From: Desulfobacterales bacterium
GTDB taxonomy: Bacteria > Desulfobacterota > DSM-4660 > Desulfatiglandales > Desulfatiglandaceae
Length of the DNA: 5,185 bases
Reading direction: 5' to 3'
Assembly: GCA_022013615.1 (NCBI GenBank)
Contig: JAKLQB010000282.1
Coordinates: 1-5,185, forward strand
Both the position numbers and the translations under genes were made by a program. Each line of letters opens with the position of its first letter. Positions within the stretch are counted from its first letter, which is position 1. This document shows, in pieces, positions 1-5,185 of this stretch. Below the pieces are notes generated by a model. It did no database searches. It had not been told where the DNA came from and was given only the letters and a program-made list of their open reading frames with translations.

Positions 1-11
1 AAAGAATAAGT

Positions 12-96
12 ATGAAAATAGGAGAACGGGGCCAGGTGACGATCCCCAAAACGCTGAGGGAAAAATATGGCCTTCTTCCAAATATTGAAGCAGGAT
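12..96 (+). pseudogene. vapB: Remnant of a VapB-type (AbrB/SpoVT fold) antitoxin, N-terminus only
   Basis: The reading frame from ATG 12 begins MKIGERGQVTIPKTLREKYG, the classic swapped-hairpin DNA-binding N-terminus of AbrB/SpoVT-type antitoxins, which bind their own operator and neutralise a VapC RNase. The family resemblance stops after about residue 27 (near base 90). The frame then runs through unrelated residues to a TAA at 138-140, giving only 42 codons where such antitoxins are usually about 80-90 residues. The toxin-neutralising C-terminal half is missing. No strong ribosome site is visible before ATG 12, and the frame is open back to the window edge, so the true start could lie upstream. 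What follows directly is the end of a PIN toxin in another frame, so an internal deletion is inferred. A surviving DNA-binding peptide is possible but not shown. Confidence 0.75.
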
Positions 97-213
97 CGAA
101 TTCCTCCAGATTTCTTGATTGGGGCTCATGCACAGTCTAAGGCGGATATATTGCTAAGTAGAGACAGGGGTTTTTACAAGAAGTATTTTAAGAGCCTGAA
201 GGTGATGTACTAA
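97..213 (+). pseudogene. vapC: Remnant of a VapC-type PIN-domain toxin, C-terminus only
   Basis: Read in the frame of TAA 211-213, this stretch encodes about 38 residues containing RIPPDFLIGAHA, then ADILLSRDRGFYKKYF. This matches the C-terminal third of VapC PIN-domain RNases: the PDFLIGAHA helix with the third acidic metal ligand, and the SRDRGFY strand with the fourth. The N-terminal two thirds, with the first conserved Asp and the Glu, are absent, so no active nuclease could be made. There is no start codon in position. The frame differs from that of the antitoxin remnant just upstream, which fits one deletion removing the end of vapB and most of vapC, roughly 450-500 bp judging from usual family lengths (inference). 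The remnant ends 37 bases before the oxidoreductase start. Confidence 0.75.
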
Positions 214-238
214 AGGCTCGATTAACGCTCATAAAACA

Positions 239-243
239 TGAGG
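239..243 (+). promoter_or_regulatory. Shine-Dalgarno site for the molybdopterin oxidoreductase
   Basis: TGAGG lies 7 bases before ATG 251 and supports that start. It forms one arm of a short perfect inverted repeat, TGAGG-T-CCTCA (239-249). The one-base centre is too tight for a full hairpin, so no regulation is claimed. An ATG at 238 leads only to a seven-codon frame ending at TGA. Confidence 0.6.
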
Positions 244-250
244 TCCTCAG

Positions 251-2329
251 ATGGAAAATGATATTCGTTGGATAAGAACTCACTGCGCGAGGATGGATCA
301 TGGCGGCTGCGCCGTACTCGTCGGGGTCAAGGGTAACAGGATTGTCAAGGTGAAAGGGGACCCTGATGGCTTCTTGAACAAGGGCTATATCTGCCCCAAA
401 GGACTGGCATCTCCGGATCGTCTCACTCACCCGGATCGTCTCACTCACCCTCTGAAAAGAACGGGCAAACGGGGTGAAGGAAAATGGAAGAGGATTTCCT
501 GGCAAGAGGCGCTTAACGAAATAGCCGAAAACCTGACTAATATAAAAGAAAAATATGGAGCAAGAGGGGTTGCCTTTGGCCTTGGTATGCCAAAAGGACT
601 GGATCACTTTGTTTTAATTCGTCTTGCCAACATCTTTGGTTCTCCCAATGTTGTCACCTCTCAGGATGTATGCCATGCCCCTCGCGAGATAACCGGCCTT
701 CATACCTGCGGTTTTTATCCTGTAGCTGACCTGCATCAACCGAGCAAGCTTGTGCTTCTATGGGCAAGTAATATCACTTCAACTAACGAGGAGGGTGAGA
801 TAAACAGTATGCTCCTCAAGCAGCTAAAGGATGGCACGGAACTGGTAGTTATTGACCCGAGAAAGATCGATCTGGTCAAAAAGTCTAAAAAATGGCTTCA
901 AATAAGACCGGGAACAGATCACGCACTTGCACTAAGTTTCTTAAATGTCATTATTGAGGAATCCTTATACGATAACACCTTTGTCGAAAAATGGACCTAC
1001 GGTTTTGAAGATCTAAAAGGTCATGTGAAAAAATACACCCCTGAAAAAGTATCTGAAATAACCTGGGTCCCTCCCGATCTCATCCGCGAGACGGCAAGGC
1101 TTTATGCCAGATCAAAGCCGGCAGTCATCCAGTGGGGAAATCCAATTGAACACAATATCCATACATTTCACATTTCAAGGGCATTGATCTGCCTGATGGC
1201 AATATGCGGTAATCTTGATATCCCGGGCGGCAACGTACAGGCCAAAGACCCAAAGATCATGGGGTTGGGACCATTTGTCCGAGCCGATCTTATCCCAAAC
1301 AAATGGAAAGAGATGATCAGCACTCATCATGGTACCATACCCAGATTAATGACCGTCCCGCCGGCCTTCTTCAGAAAGGCGATTCTTGAAGAGGTCCCCT
1401 ATCCTGTTAAAGGATTCTATGCCATGTGCGCAAATCCCATGTTATCTTATGCCGACAGCCGGCAAACCTATGAAGCGTTTATGAACCTCGATTTTATAGC
1501 GGTCGCTGATTTGTTCATGACTCCCACGGCAGCCATGGCAGACATTGTGCTACCCGTTGCAAGCCAGTTTGAATTTAACGATATCGGCCACTATGGACTC
1601 GGCCACGGCTACATTCTGGCTCGGCCCAAGGTCGTTGATCCGCCGGAAGAATGCTGGCCCGACATGAAAATACTTAATGAATTAGGGAAGCTGATCACCC
1701 CTGCTGAATACTGGCATGACGATTACAACGATTTCTTGGAAGATGTTCTCGGGCCAACCGGCCTCACTTACAGCCAGTTCGTAGAGATGGGTTATTTGAA
1801 AGGACCTGAAAAACACAAGAGTTATGAGGAAAAGGGTTTCCGAACTCCCACCGGAAAGGTGGAACTGAAACTCAGTGCTGCCAAGAAATTCAACCTCCCC
1901 CCCCTGCCCTGTTTTACCGGATTCCCGGAGGAGGACGACCCTGACTATCCCCTCGTATTAACCAGTTCCAAGAATCCTCACTATCTCCATTCGTCCTATA
2001 GGTGGGTGGAGAAATTGAGAAAACTTAGCCCGCATCCCCAAACTGAAATTCATCCGGAAACAGCAGCAAAATACAATATTCGTGAAGGAGATGAGGTGGT
2101 TATTGAGACCAATGTGGGCGAAATCGTTCAAATTGCCCATCTGAGTGATGACATTCACCCCAAAGTCCTCAATGTCTCATACGGCTGGTGGTTCCCTGAA
2201 GGAAAGGCCGAATCACAGTATGAATGGGAGAAATCCAACTTGAATATGCTCACGTCTACAGAGAAACTGGGCAAAGAATTCGGCACCCCGAATCTTAAGG
2301 GAATAGGGTGCAGGATAAGACGAAAATAA
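251..2329 (+). CDS. Molybdopterin-dependent oxidoreductase, acetylene-hydratase-like DMSO reductase family
   Basis: A complete 692-residue member of the DMSO-reductase superfamily of Mo/W-bis-pterin enzymes. Residues 5-62 form the N-terminal iron-sulfur domain, with C12, C20 and C48 (YICPKG). The usual second cysteine is absent: the motif reads CARMDHGGC, with M15-D16 in its place. The central pterin-binding region runs from about 63 to 485 and includes QDVCHAPR with C141 as the likely Mo/W ligand, WASNITSTNEEGE, VVIDPRK and ADIVLP. The C-terminal dinucleotide-binding domain spans about 565-690 and ends GTPNLKGIGCRI. There is no Tat signal, so it is cytoplasmic. Length, layout and a cysteine at residue 141 resemble tungsten acetylene hydratase (about 730 residues), but this branch is broad and the substrate cannot be read from sequence. 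No FeS or membrane subunit gene is adjacent. The start is supported by TGAGG 7 bases upstream. Residues 55-66 are a duplicated PDRLTH. Confidence 0.93.
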   Translation: MENDIRWIRTHCARMDHGGCAVLVGVKGNRIVKVKGDPDGFLNKGYICPKGLASPDRLTHPDRLTHPLKRTGKRGEGKWKRISWQEALNEIAENLTNIKEKYGARGVAFGLGMPKGLDHFVLIRLANIFGSPNVVTSQDVCHAPREITGLHTCGFYPVADLHQPSKLVLLWASNITSTNEEGEINSMLLKQLKDGTELVVIDPRKIDLVKKSKKWLQIRPGTDHALALSFLNVIIEESLYDNTFVEKWTYGFEDLKGHVKKYTPEKVSEITWVPPDLIRETARLYARSKPAVIQWGNPIEHNIHTFHISRALICLMAICGNLDIPGGNVQAKDPKIMGLGPFVRADLIPNKWKEMISTHHGTIPRLMTVPPAFFRKAILEEVPYPVKGFYAMCANPMLSYADSRQTYEAFMNLDFIAVADLFMTPTAAMADIVLPVASQFEFNDIGHYGLGHGYILARPKVVDPPEECWPDMKILNELGKLITPAEYWHDDYNDFLEDVLGPTGLTYSQFVEMGYLKGPEKHKSYEEKGFRTPTGKVELKLSAAKKFNLPPLPCFTGFPEEDDPDYPLVLTSSKNPHYLHSSYRWVEKLRKLSPHPQTEIHPETAAKYNIREGDEVVIETNVGEIVQIAHLSDDIHPKVLNVSYGWWFPEGKAESQYEWEKSNLNMLTSTEKLGKEFGTPNLKGIGCRIRRK
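413..448 (+). repeat. Exact 18-bp tandem repeat inside the oxidoreductase gene
   Basis: The 18-base unit CCGGATCGTCTCACTCAC occurs at 413-430 and again, identical, at 431-448; the next two bases (CC) continue the match. It is in frame and encodes PDRLTH twice (residues 55-66), just after the fourth FeS cysteine. From memory of relatives such as acetylene hydratase, the number of residues between the CPKG-type motif and the following PLKR-type motif is the same (19), so the repeat does not appear to lengthen the protein. Confidence 0.9.
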
Positions 2330-2423
2330 ACATGCTCAGCAAATTTTTTCAAAAGAACAAGCATGCCTTTAACTTTCTTATTTCTCATTATCGTGCGAAG
2401 AAGGTTGAAAGCCCTTTACATTT

Positions 2424-2440
2424 TTGCAGTCTTGCTGCAA
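2424..2440. repeat. Small perfect dyad in the intergenic region
   Basis: TTGCAG (2424-2429), a 5-base loop TCTTG, then CTGCAA (2435-2440). This is the clearest inverted repeat in the 187 bases between the oxidoreductase stop and ATG 2517. It is not followed by a clean T-run on either strand, so it is not a convincing intrinsic terminator. It lies between TTTACA (2415-2420) and TATATT (2441-2446), whose 20-base spacing is too long for a standard sigma-70 promoter. An operator role is possible but speculative. The rest of the gap is AT-rich and shows nothing else identifiable. Confidence 0.35.
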
Positions 2441-2507
2441 TATATTTGCGTTTGCATTTCGTGAAGATTTGTTGGATATGACTTGACACATAATTATTTT
2501 GGGACAC

Positions 2508-2511
2508 GGGA
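2508..2511 (+). promoter_or_regulatory. Weak ribosome binding site deciding the TPM protein start
   Basis: GGGA lies 5 bases before ATG 2517. The longer in-frame alternative, TTG 2499, has only AT-rich sequence upstream and no ribosome site. It would also add six polar residues (MGHGKS) ahead of an otherwise normal signal peptide. ATG 2517 is therefore preferred. Confidence 0.5.
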
Positions 2512-2516
2512 AATCT

Positions 2517-3293
2517 ATGAATAGATACTCAGGCGTTAAATATGTTTGCTTTGGCCTGGTTTTTCTATTGACGCTGTTGGTTGTAACTGGGGTACAGGCT
2601 GAACGCCCCTTTCCCAAACCAAAGGGCCTGGTCAATGACTTTGCTAATGTAATCCCATCAGCTTACAAACAAAAAATTGCCTCGGTTACCACGGAGTTAC
2701 TCCAGAAAACAGGTATTTCTGTCGTAGTTGCGACCATGCCGGATATTGGGGGGGCGGAGTATAACGATTATGCCAACCGTCTATACAGCGCGTGGGGAAT
2801 AGGGAAAAAGGACGAGGACAAAGGGGTTCTGATCTTTGTGACCGTCAAGGAAAGAAAGATGCGCATAGAGACCGGGTATGGCATGGAAGGCATTTTGCCC
2901 GACGGCCTGGTGGGCGAGATCCGCGACAGCTATATTGTACCCTATCTAAAGCAGAATAAATACGGGGAAGGCTTGCTTAATGGTACCCTTGCCGTTGCGC
3001 AGATCATTTCCAAGAATGCGGGCATCAAGCTTACCGGTGAAATGCCAGTGAAAGCCCCTGCTAAGAAAAGTCGCTCCGGACTTGGCTTTCTCCCCATCAT
3101 TCTGATTATTGCTTTTTTCATGTTTTCATCCAGGCGCCGGGGCGGATCATGGCTTTTTTTTCTGCCCTTGCTCCTGGGCGGCGGAAGAGGTTATGGTGGC
3201 GGGTCCGGAGGCAGTTTTGGCGGTTTTAGCGGCGGGTTTGGAGGTTTTGGCGGAGGCATGAGCGGTGGCGGCGGCGCTGGAGGAGGGTTTTAA
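2517..3293 (+). CDS. TPM-domain membrane protein with glycine-rich C-terminal tail
   Basis: A 258-residue protein of the TPM (formerly DUF477) family. Residues 1-28 look like a signal peptide: a short basic N-terminus, hydrophobic core CFGLVFLLTLLVVTG, and VQA at the cleavage site. The TPM domain follows at about 34-170, with typical landmarks VNDFANVIP, SAWGIGKKDEDKGVL and RIETGYGMEGILPDG. A hydrophobic segment at about 189-204, a basic SRRRGG stretch, and a second short hydrophobic segment (212-220) suggest C-terminal membrane anchoring. The end (221-258) is almost all glycine with Phe and Ser. The domain would face the periplasm or cell exterior. A plant homologue, TLP18.3, has reported phosphatase activity and a photosystem II repair role; most bacterial members have no settled function. 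It is first in an operon with the NTase-like gene (2-base gap) and lemA, its common genomic neighbour. Confidence 0.9.
   Translation: MNRYSGVKYVCFGLVFLLTLLVVTGVQAERPFPKPKGLVNDFANVIPSAYKQKIASVTTELLQKTGISVVVATMPDIGGAEYNDYANRLYSAWGIGKKDEDKGVLIFVTVKERKMRIETGYGMEGILPDGLVGEIRDSYIVPYLKQNKYGEGLLNGTLAVAQIISKNAGIKLTGEMPVKAPAKKSRSGLGFLPIILIIAFFMFSSRRRGGSWLFFLPLLLGGGRGYGGGSGGSFGGFSGGFGGFGGGMSGGGGAGGGF
3176..3290 (+). repeat. Glycine-codon low-complexity tract
   Basis: This G-rich stretch of GGN codons encodes the Gly/Phe/Ser tail of the TPM protein. Closely spaced GG and GGG runs give a strand-asymmetric composition that could form two-tetrad G-quadruplexes in the RNA or coding strand, although protein-level low complexity is enough to explain it. 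The final codons double as the ribosome site for the next gene. Confidence 0.8.
3279..3287 (+). promoter_or_regulatory. Shine-Dalgarno site embedded in the glycine tail codons
   Basis: GGAGGAGGG lies 8 bases before ATG 3296 and is made from the last Gly codons of the TPM gene. The same bases therefore encode the glycine tail and start the downstream nucleotidyltransferase-like gene. This supports translational coupling and the ATG 3296 start. Confidence 0.75.
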
Positions 3294-3295
3294 AT

Positions 3296-4027
3296 ATGGC
3301 AAAAAATGTAAAAGATCCAAAAGAGATATTTCCGGATATCACCGCCGATTATAAGGACATTTATGATGGTGACCTTATCAGCATTATGCTTTATGGCAGT
3401 GCTACAGGTAAGGATTACCGACCCGGAAAGTCCGACATTAATTTCATGATTGTTCTTTCTGAAGTGGGAATAGAGCGTCTTGATAGAGCATTTAAAATTG
3501 TAAAAAAATGGCGAAAGAGAAATGTTGCAATTCCAGTTTTTTTGACGGAAAACTATGTGGAAACCTCTACGGACGTATTCCCCATAGAGTACCTGAATTT
3601 TAAAAGCAATTACGTGCCGGTTTATGGCAAAGATATCCTGAAAGACCTCTCATTTAAGCCTGAATTTATAAGGCTTCAGTGCGAGCGGGAGATCAAGGGC
3701 AAACTGCTTTTACTCAGGGAAGCCTATTTGGAAACATCCGGCAAAGGGCGTGCCCTTAAGGGAGTTATAAGCCAGTCCATTCGGGCCTTCGTTGCGATTT
3801 TTGAGGCGCTTCTTCACGTGAAAGGGTTGGAACTGCCTAAAGAAAAACTTCAGATCATCCGGGCCACAGCCCAGGCATTTGACATAGAATCCAGTGTGTT
3901 TGAAAAACTACTTGATATTAAAGATGATAAAATAAAACCGGGCGACGATGAAATGAGAGGGCTTTTCCAGAAATATTTGGCAGAGGTTCGCAAACTATCA
4001 AAACAAGTTGATGCGTTAGGAGGATGA
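3296..4027 (+). CDS. Nucleotidyltransferase-fold protein with degenerate metal site (DxN)
   Basis: A soluble 243-residue protein with no signal peptide or membrane segment. Residues about 25-120 resemble a Pol-beta-type nucleotidyltransferase: LYGSATGK (G34, S35) followed 11 residues later by SDINFMIVL. The family motif is G[G/S]-x(9-13)-D-x-D; here the second aspartate is N49. E98 in FPIEYL could stand at the third-carboxylate position (inference). Residues about 121-243 are predicted helical and rich in Lys, Glu and Leu (for example CEREIKGKLLLLREAYLE), like the helical companion domains of small NTases. No HEPN RNase motif (R-x4-6-H) is present: R163 and H174 are too far apart. It starts 2 bases after the TPM gene and ends 1 base before lemA, so it is co-expressed with both. 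It may be a weakened enzyme, a nucleotide-binding sensor or an adaptor; the substrate is unknown. The fold call is fairly sure, catalysis is not. Confidence 0.75.
   Translation: MAKNVKDPKEIFPDITADYKDIYDGDLISIMLYGSATGKDYRPGKSDINFMIVLSEVGIERLDRAFKIVKKWRKRNVAIPVFLTENYVETSTDVFPIEYLNFKSNYVPVYGKDILKDLSFKPEFIRLQCEREIKGKLLLLREAYLETSGKGRALKGVISQSIRAFVAIFEALLHVKGLELPKEKLQIIRATAQAFDIESSVFEKLLDIKDDKIKPGDDEMRGLFQKYLAEVRKLSKQVDALGG
4018..4023 (+). promoter_or_regulatory. Shine-Dalgarno site for lemA
   Basis: A full-consensus AGGAGG sits 5 bases before ATG 4029 and overlaps the last codons of the nucleotidyltransferase-like gene, whose TGA is at 4025-4027. This is the strongest ribosome site in the window. 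It implies efficient, coupled lemA translation. Confidence 0.8.
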
Positions 4028-4028
4028 C

Positions 4029-4604
4029 ATGAATAAAGGTCTTAAAACCTTACTGATCATTGTTGGTATAATTATATTAATCATTGTGATCCCTTACTCG
4101 TACATTAAGGGGACATACAACAGCCTTGTGACTATGGATGAATCTGTGAAGGGTGCGTGGGCCCAGGTGGAGAACCAGCTTCAACGCCGTTACGATCTTA
4201 TCCCCAATTACGTGGAAACGGTAAAAGGTTATGCGGCCCACGAAAAAGAAGTCTTTGTGAAGGTGACAGAGGCCCGTTCAAAGGTGGCAGGTGCCGGCAG
4301 TATTAATGAAAAGATTCAGGCCAATAATCAACTTTCCTCGGCCCTGTCGCGCTTGCTTGTGGTGGTTGAACGCTATCCTGAATTAAAGGCGAATACCAAC
4401 TTTATCCGGTTACAGGACGAGCTGGCCGGAACGGAAAATCGTATTGCTGTTGAACGCCGTCGCTTTAATGAAACAGTAAAGGTTTATAATATCAAAATAC
4501 GCACCTTCCCCACCAATATAATCGCCGGGATGTTTGGGTTTGAAAAAGCAACGTTCTTTGAAGTTCCAAAAGAGCGCCAGGAAGCACCTAAAGTTAAGTT
4601 TTAA
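4029..4604 (+). CDS. lemA: LemA family membrane protein
   Basis: A complete 191-residue LemA protein of the usual length. One N-terminal membrane helix (residues about 6-26, LLIIVGIIILIIVIPYSY) anchors it, with only a short basic N-terminal stub ahead of the helix. The long helical domain after it carries the family signatures in order: YNSLVTMDESVKGAWAQVEN, QRRYDLIPNYVETVKGYAAHE, SRLLVVVERYPELKAN, QDELAGTENRIAVERRRFNE, and FPTNIIAGMFGFEKATFF near the end. LemA proteins are widespread in bacteria and lack a firm molecular function; they are often encoded beside TPM-domain proteins, as here. It is last of the three tightly packed genes, with AGGAGG 5 bases upstream of the start. No terminator hairpin is visible after the TAA, so transcription may continue into the transporter gene 41 bases on. 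Confidence 0.95.
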   Translation: MNKGLKTLLIIVGIIILIIVIPYSYIKGTYNSLVTMDESVKGAWAQVENQLQRRYDLIPNYVETVKGYAAHEKEVFVKVTEARSKVAGAGSINEKIQANNQLSSALSRLLVVVERYPELKANTNFIRLQDELAGTENRIAVERRRFNETVKVYNIKIRTFPTNIIAGMFGFEKATFFEVPKERQEAPKVKF

Positions 4605-4645
4605 CGGTAGCAATCATTTCCCTTTCCTCAACAACCAAAGGTGCC

Positions 4646-5185
4646 GTGGCCTGTCTGGGCGCGGCCGTGTTATGGGCATCCAATGGAGTGGTTTCCAAAT
4701 ACTTAATGAATGGGGGCCTGTCACCGTTCGTCCTGGCACAGGGGCGGATGACCTTTGGGGCTATCCTGACTGTGACATGGCTATTGCTCACCCGGCCAAA
4801 GACTCTTATTATAAGGCCGCGGGACATTCTCAATTTCATGCTCCTGGGCTCCTTAGGCCTGGCAGCGGTCAACTGCTGCTATCTGGCGGCAATATCCAAG
4901 ATTCCTACTGCTGCAGCTATCCTGCTCGAATACCTTGCCCCAACCCTCATTGCTGTGTATGCTTGGCGGTTTATGGGCGAACGGATGGGGCTAACAAAAA
5001 TAATAGCCCTGGGCCTGGCCCTCGGGGGCTGCTACTTAGTAGTGGGTGGTTACAATATAGACCTCCTCAATCTTAACCGATGGGGCTTAATATGGGGGCT
5101 GGGCGCGGCAGCGACTTTCGCTTTTTACTGCGTGTACTCTGAGTACAACTTGCGCAGTTACTCCCCCTGGACTATGCTCTGCTAC
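4646..5185 (+). CDS. EamA/DMT-family transporter, 3' end beyond the window
   Basis: An open frame running off the right edge encodes hydrophobic sequence typical of the drug/metabolite transporter superfamily. From GTG 4646 as residue 1, the first EamA domain covers about 1-135, with landmarks AAVLWASNGVVSKYL, SPFVLAQGRM (loop and start of the second helix), NCCYLAAISKIPTAAAILLEYLAPT and FMGERMG-x-GLALGGCYLVVGG. A second EamA repeat begins near RWGLIWGLGAAATFAFYCVYSEY. Substrates vary widely in this family and cannot be read here. The start is uncertain: the frame opens after TAA 4595-4597 and has no ATG until 4706, which would delete the first helix. GTG 4646, with AAGG 4 bases upstream, is the best standard start. 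Family resemblance already at KGAVACLG just before it suggests a rare ATT 4616 start or a damaged 5' end. About half to two thirds of a usual 290-300-residue protein is visible. Confidence 0.8.
   Translation, partial: MACLGAAVLWASNGVVSKYLMNGGLSPFVLAQGRMTFGAILTVTWLLLTRPKTLIIRPRDILNFMLLGSLGLAAVNCCYLAAISKIPTAAAILLEYLAPTLIAVYAWRFMGERMGLTKIIALGLALGGCYLVVGGYNIDLLNLNRWGLIWGLGAAATFAFYCVYSEYNLRSYSPWTMLCY

Noticed and set aside
98..103. An EcoRI site (GAATTC) exactly at the vapB/vapC remnant junction, suggesting a cloning chimera
   Set aside because: The same hexamer occurs again at 2276-2281 within the oxidoreductase gene, and one or two copies are expected by chance. Both remnants belong to the same type of locus in the right order, which a random chimera would not give.
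188..607. Minus-strand open frame containing a repeated RVSETI motif
   Set aside because: It is the reverse shadow of the oxidoreductase gene; its repeat is the complement of the 18-bp tandem repeat and the protein looks like nothing known.
1897..1904. C8 homopolymer in the oxidoreductase gene (and T8 at 3154-3161 in the TPM gene) as phase-variation switches
   Set aside because: Both genes are in frame through the tracts, and single 8-base runs within long coding regions are common; there is no supporting evidence of switching.
2331..2365. CATGCT...AGCATG inverted repeat just after the oxidoreductase stop, as a terminator
   Set aside because: Only 6 bp of stem around a loop of about 23 bases, with no adjacent T-run; too weak to call.
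2483..2511. TTGACA (2483-2488) as a promoter -35 box for the TPM operon
   Set aside because: The sequence 16-18 bases downstream (around 2506-2511) is GC-rich and nothing like a -10 box, and the start codon is too close.
3782..3817. Possible HEPN toxin motif in the C-terminal half of the nucleotidyltransferase-like protein, hinting at an MNT-HEPN fusion
   Set aside because: The Arg and His (R163 and H174) are 10 residues apart, outside the R-x4-6-H motif, and no other HEPN signature is visible.
4534..5076. Plus-strand 180-codon open frame overlapping the end of lemA
   Set aside because: Its translation is low-quality sequence in another frame from the clear EamA transporter, which has family-like helices throughout.

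Overview
The window reads as a chromosomal stretch from an anaerobic, mid-GC bacterium. The clues are a standalone cytoplasmic molybdenum/tungsten-bis-pterin enzyme of the acetylene-hydratase-like branch, a decayed VapBC pair, and a TPM/LemA membrane module. The overall style resembles Desulfobacterota, but this is an impression from protein wording, not a phylogenetic result. All supported genes are on the + strand.

Layout. Bases 1-213 hold the wreck of a type II toxin-antitoxin locus: the N-terminus of an AbrB/VapB-type antitoxin runs directly into the C-terminus of a PIN-domain VapC toxin in a different frame. Bases 251-2329 encode a 692-residue molybdopterin oxidoreductase. Its N-terminal iron-sulfur motif has lost one of the four usual cysteines, and it carries an exact 18-bp in-frame tandem repeat. 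Bases 2330-2516 are intergenic, with one small dyad and no convincing promoter or terminator. Bases 2517-4604 form a tight three-gene operon: a secreted or membrane-anchored TPM-domain protein with a glycine-rich tail, a nucleotidyltransferase-fold protein with a degenerate metal site, and LemA. The gene spacings are 2 and 1 bases, and strong Shine-Dalgarno sequences lie inside the preceding genes. After 41 bases, an EamA/DMT-family transporter begins with no ATG available and runs off the right edge.

How the genes may work together. TPM and LemA proteins are often encoded side by side and both sit at the cytoplasmic membrane. The nucleotidyltransferase-like protein between them is the unusual partner and the best candidate here for undescribed biology. 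The oxidoreductase has no electron-transfer or membrane subunit gene next to it in this window, so it either works alone or uses a partner encoded elsewhere. The transporter may be read through from the lemA operon, since no terminator separates them.
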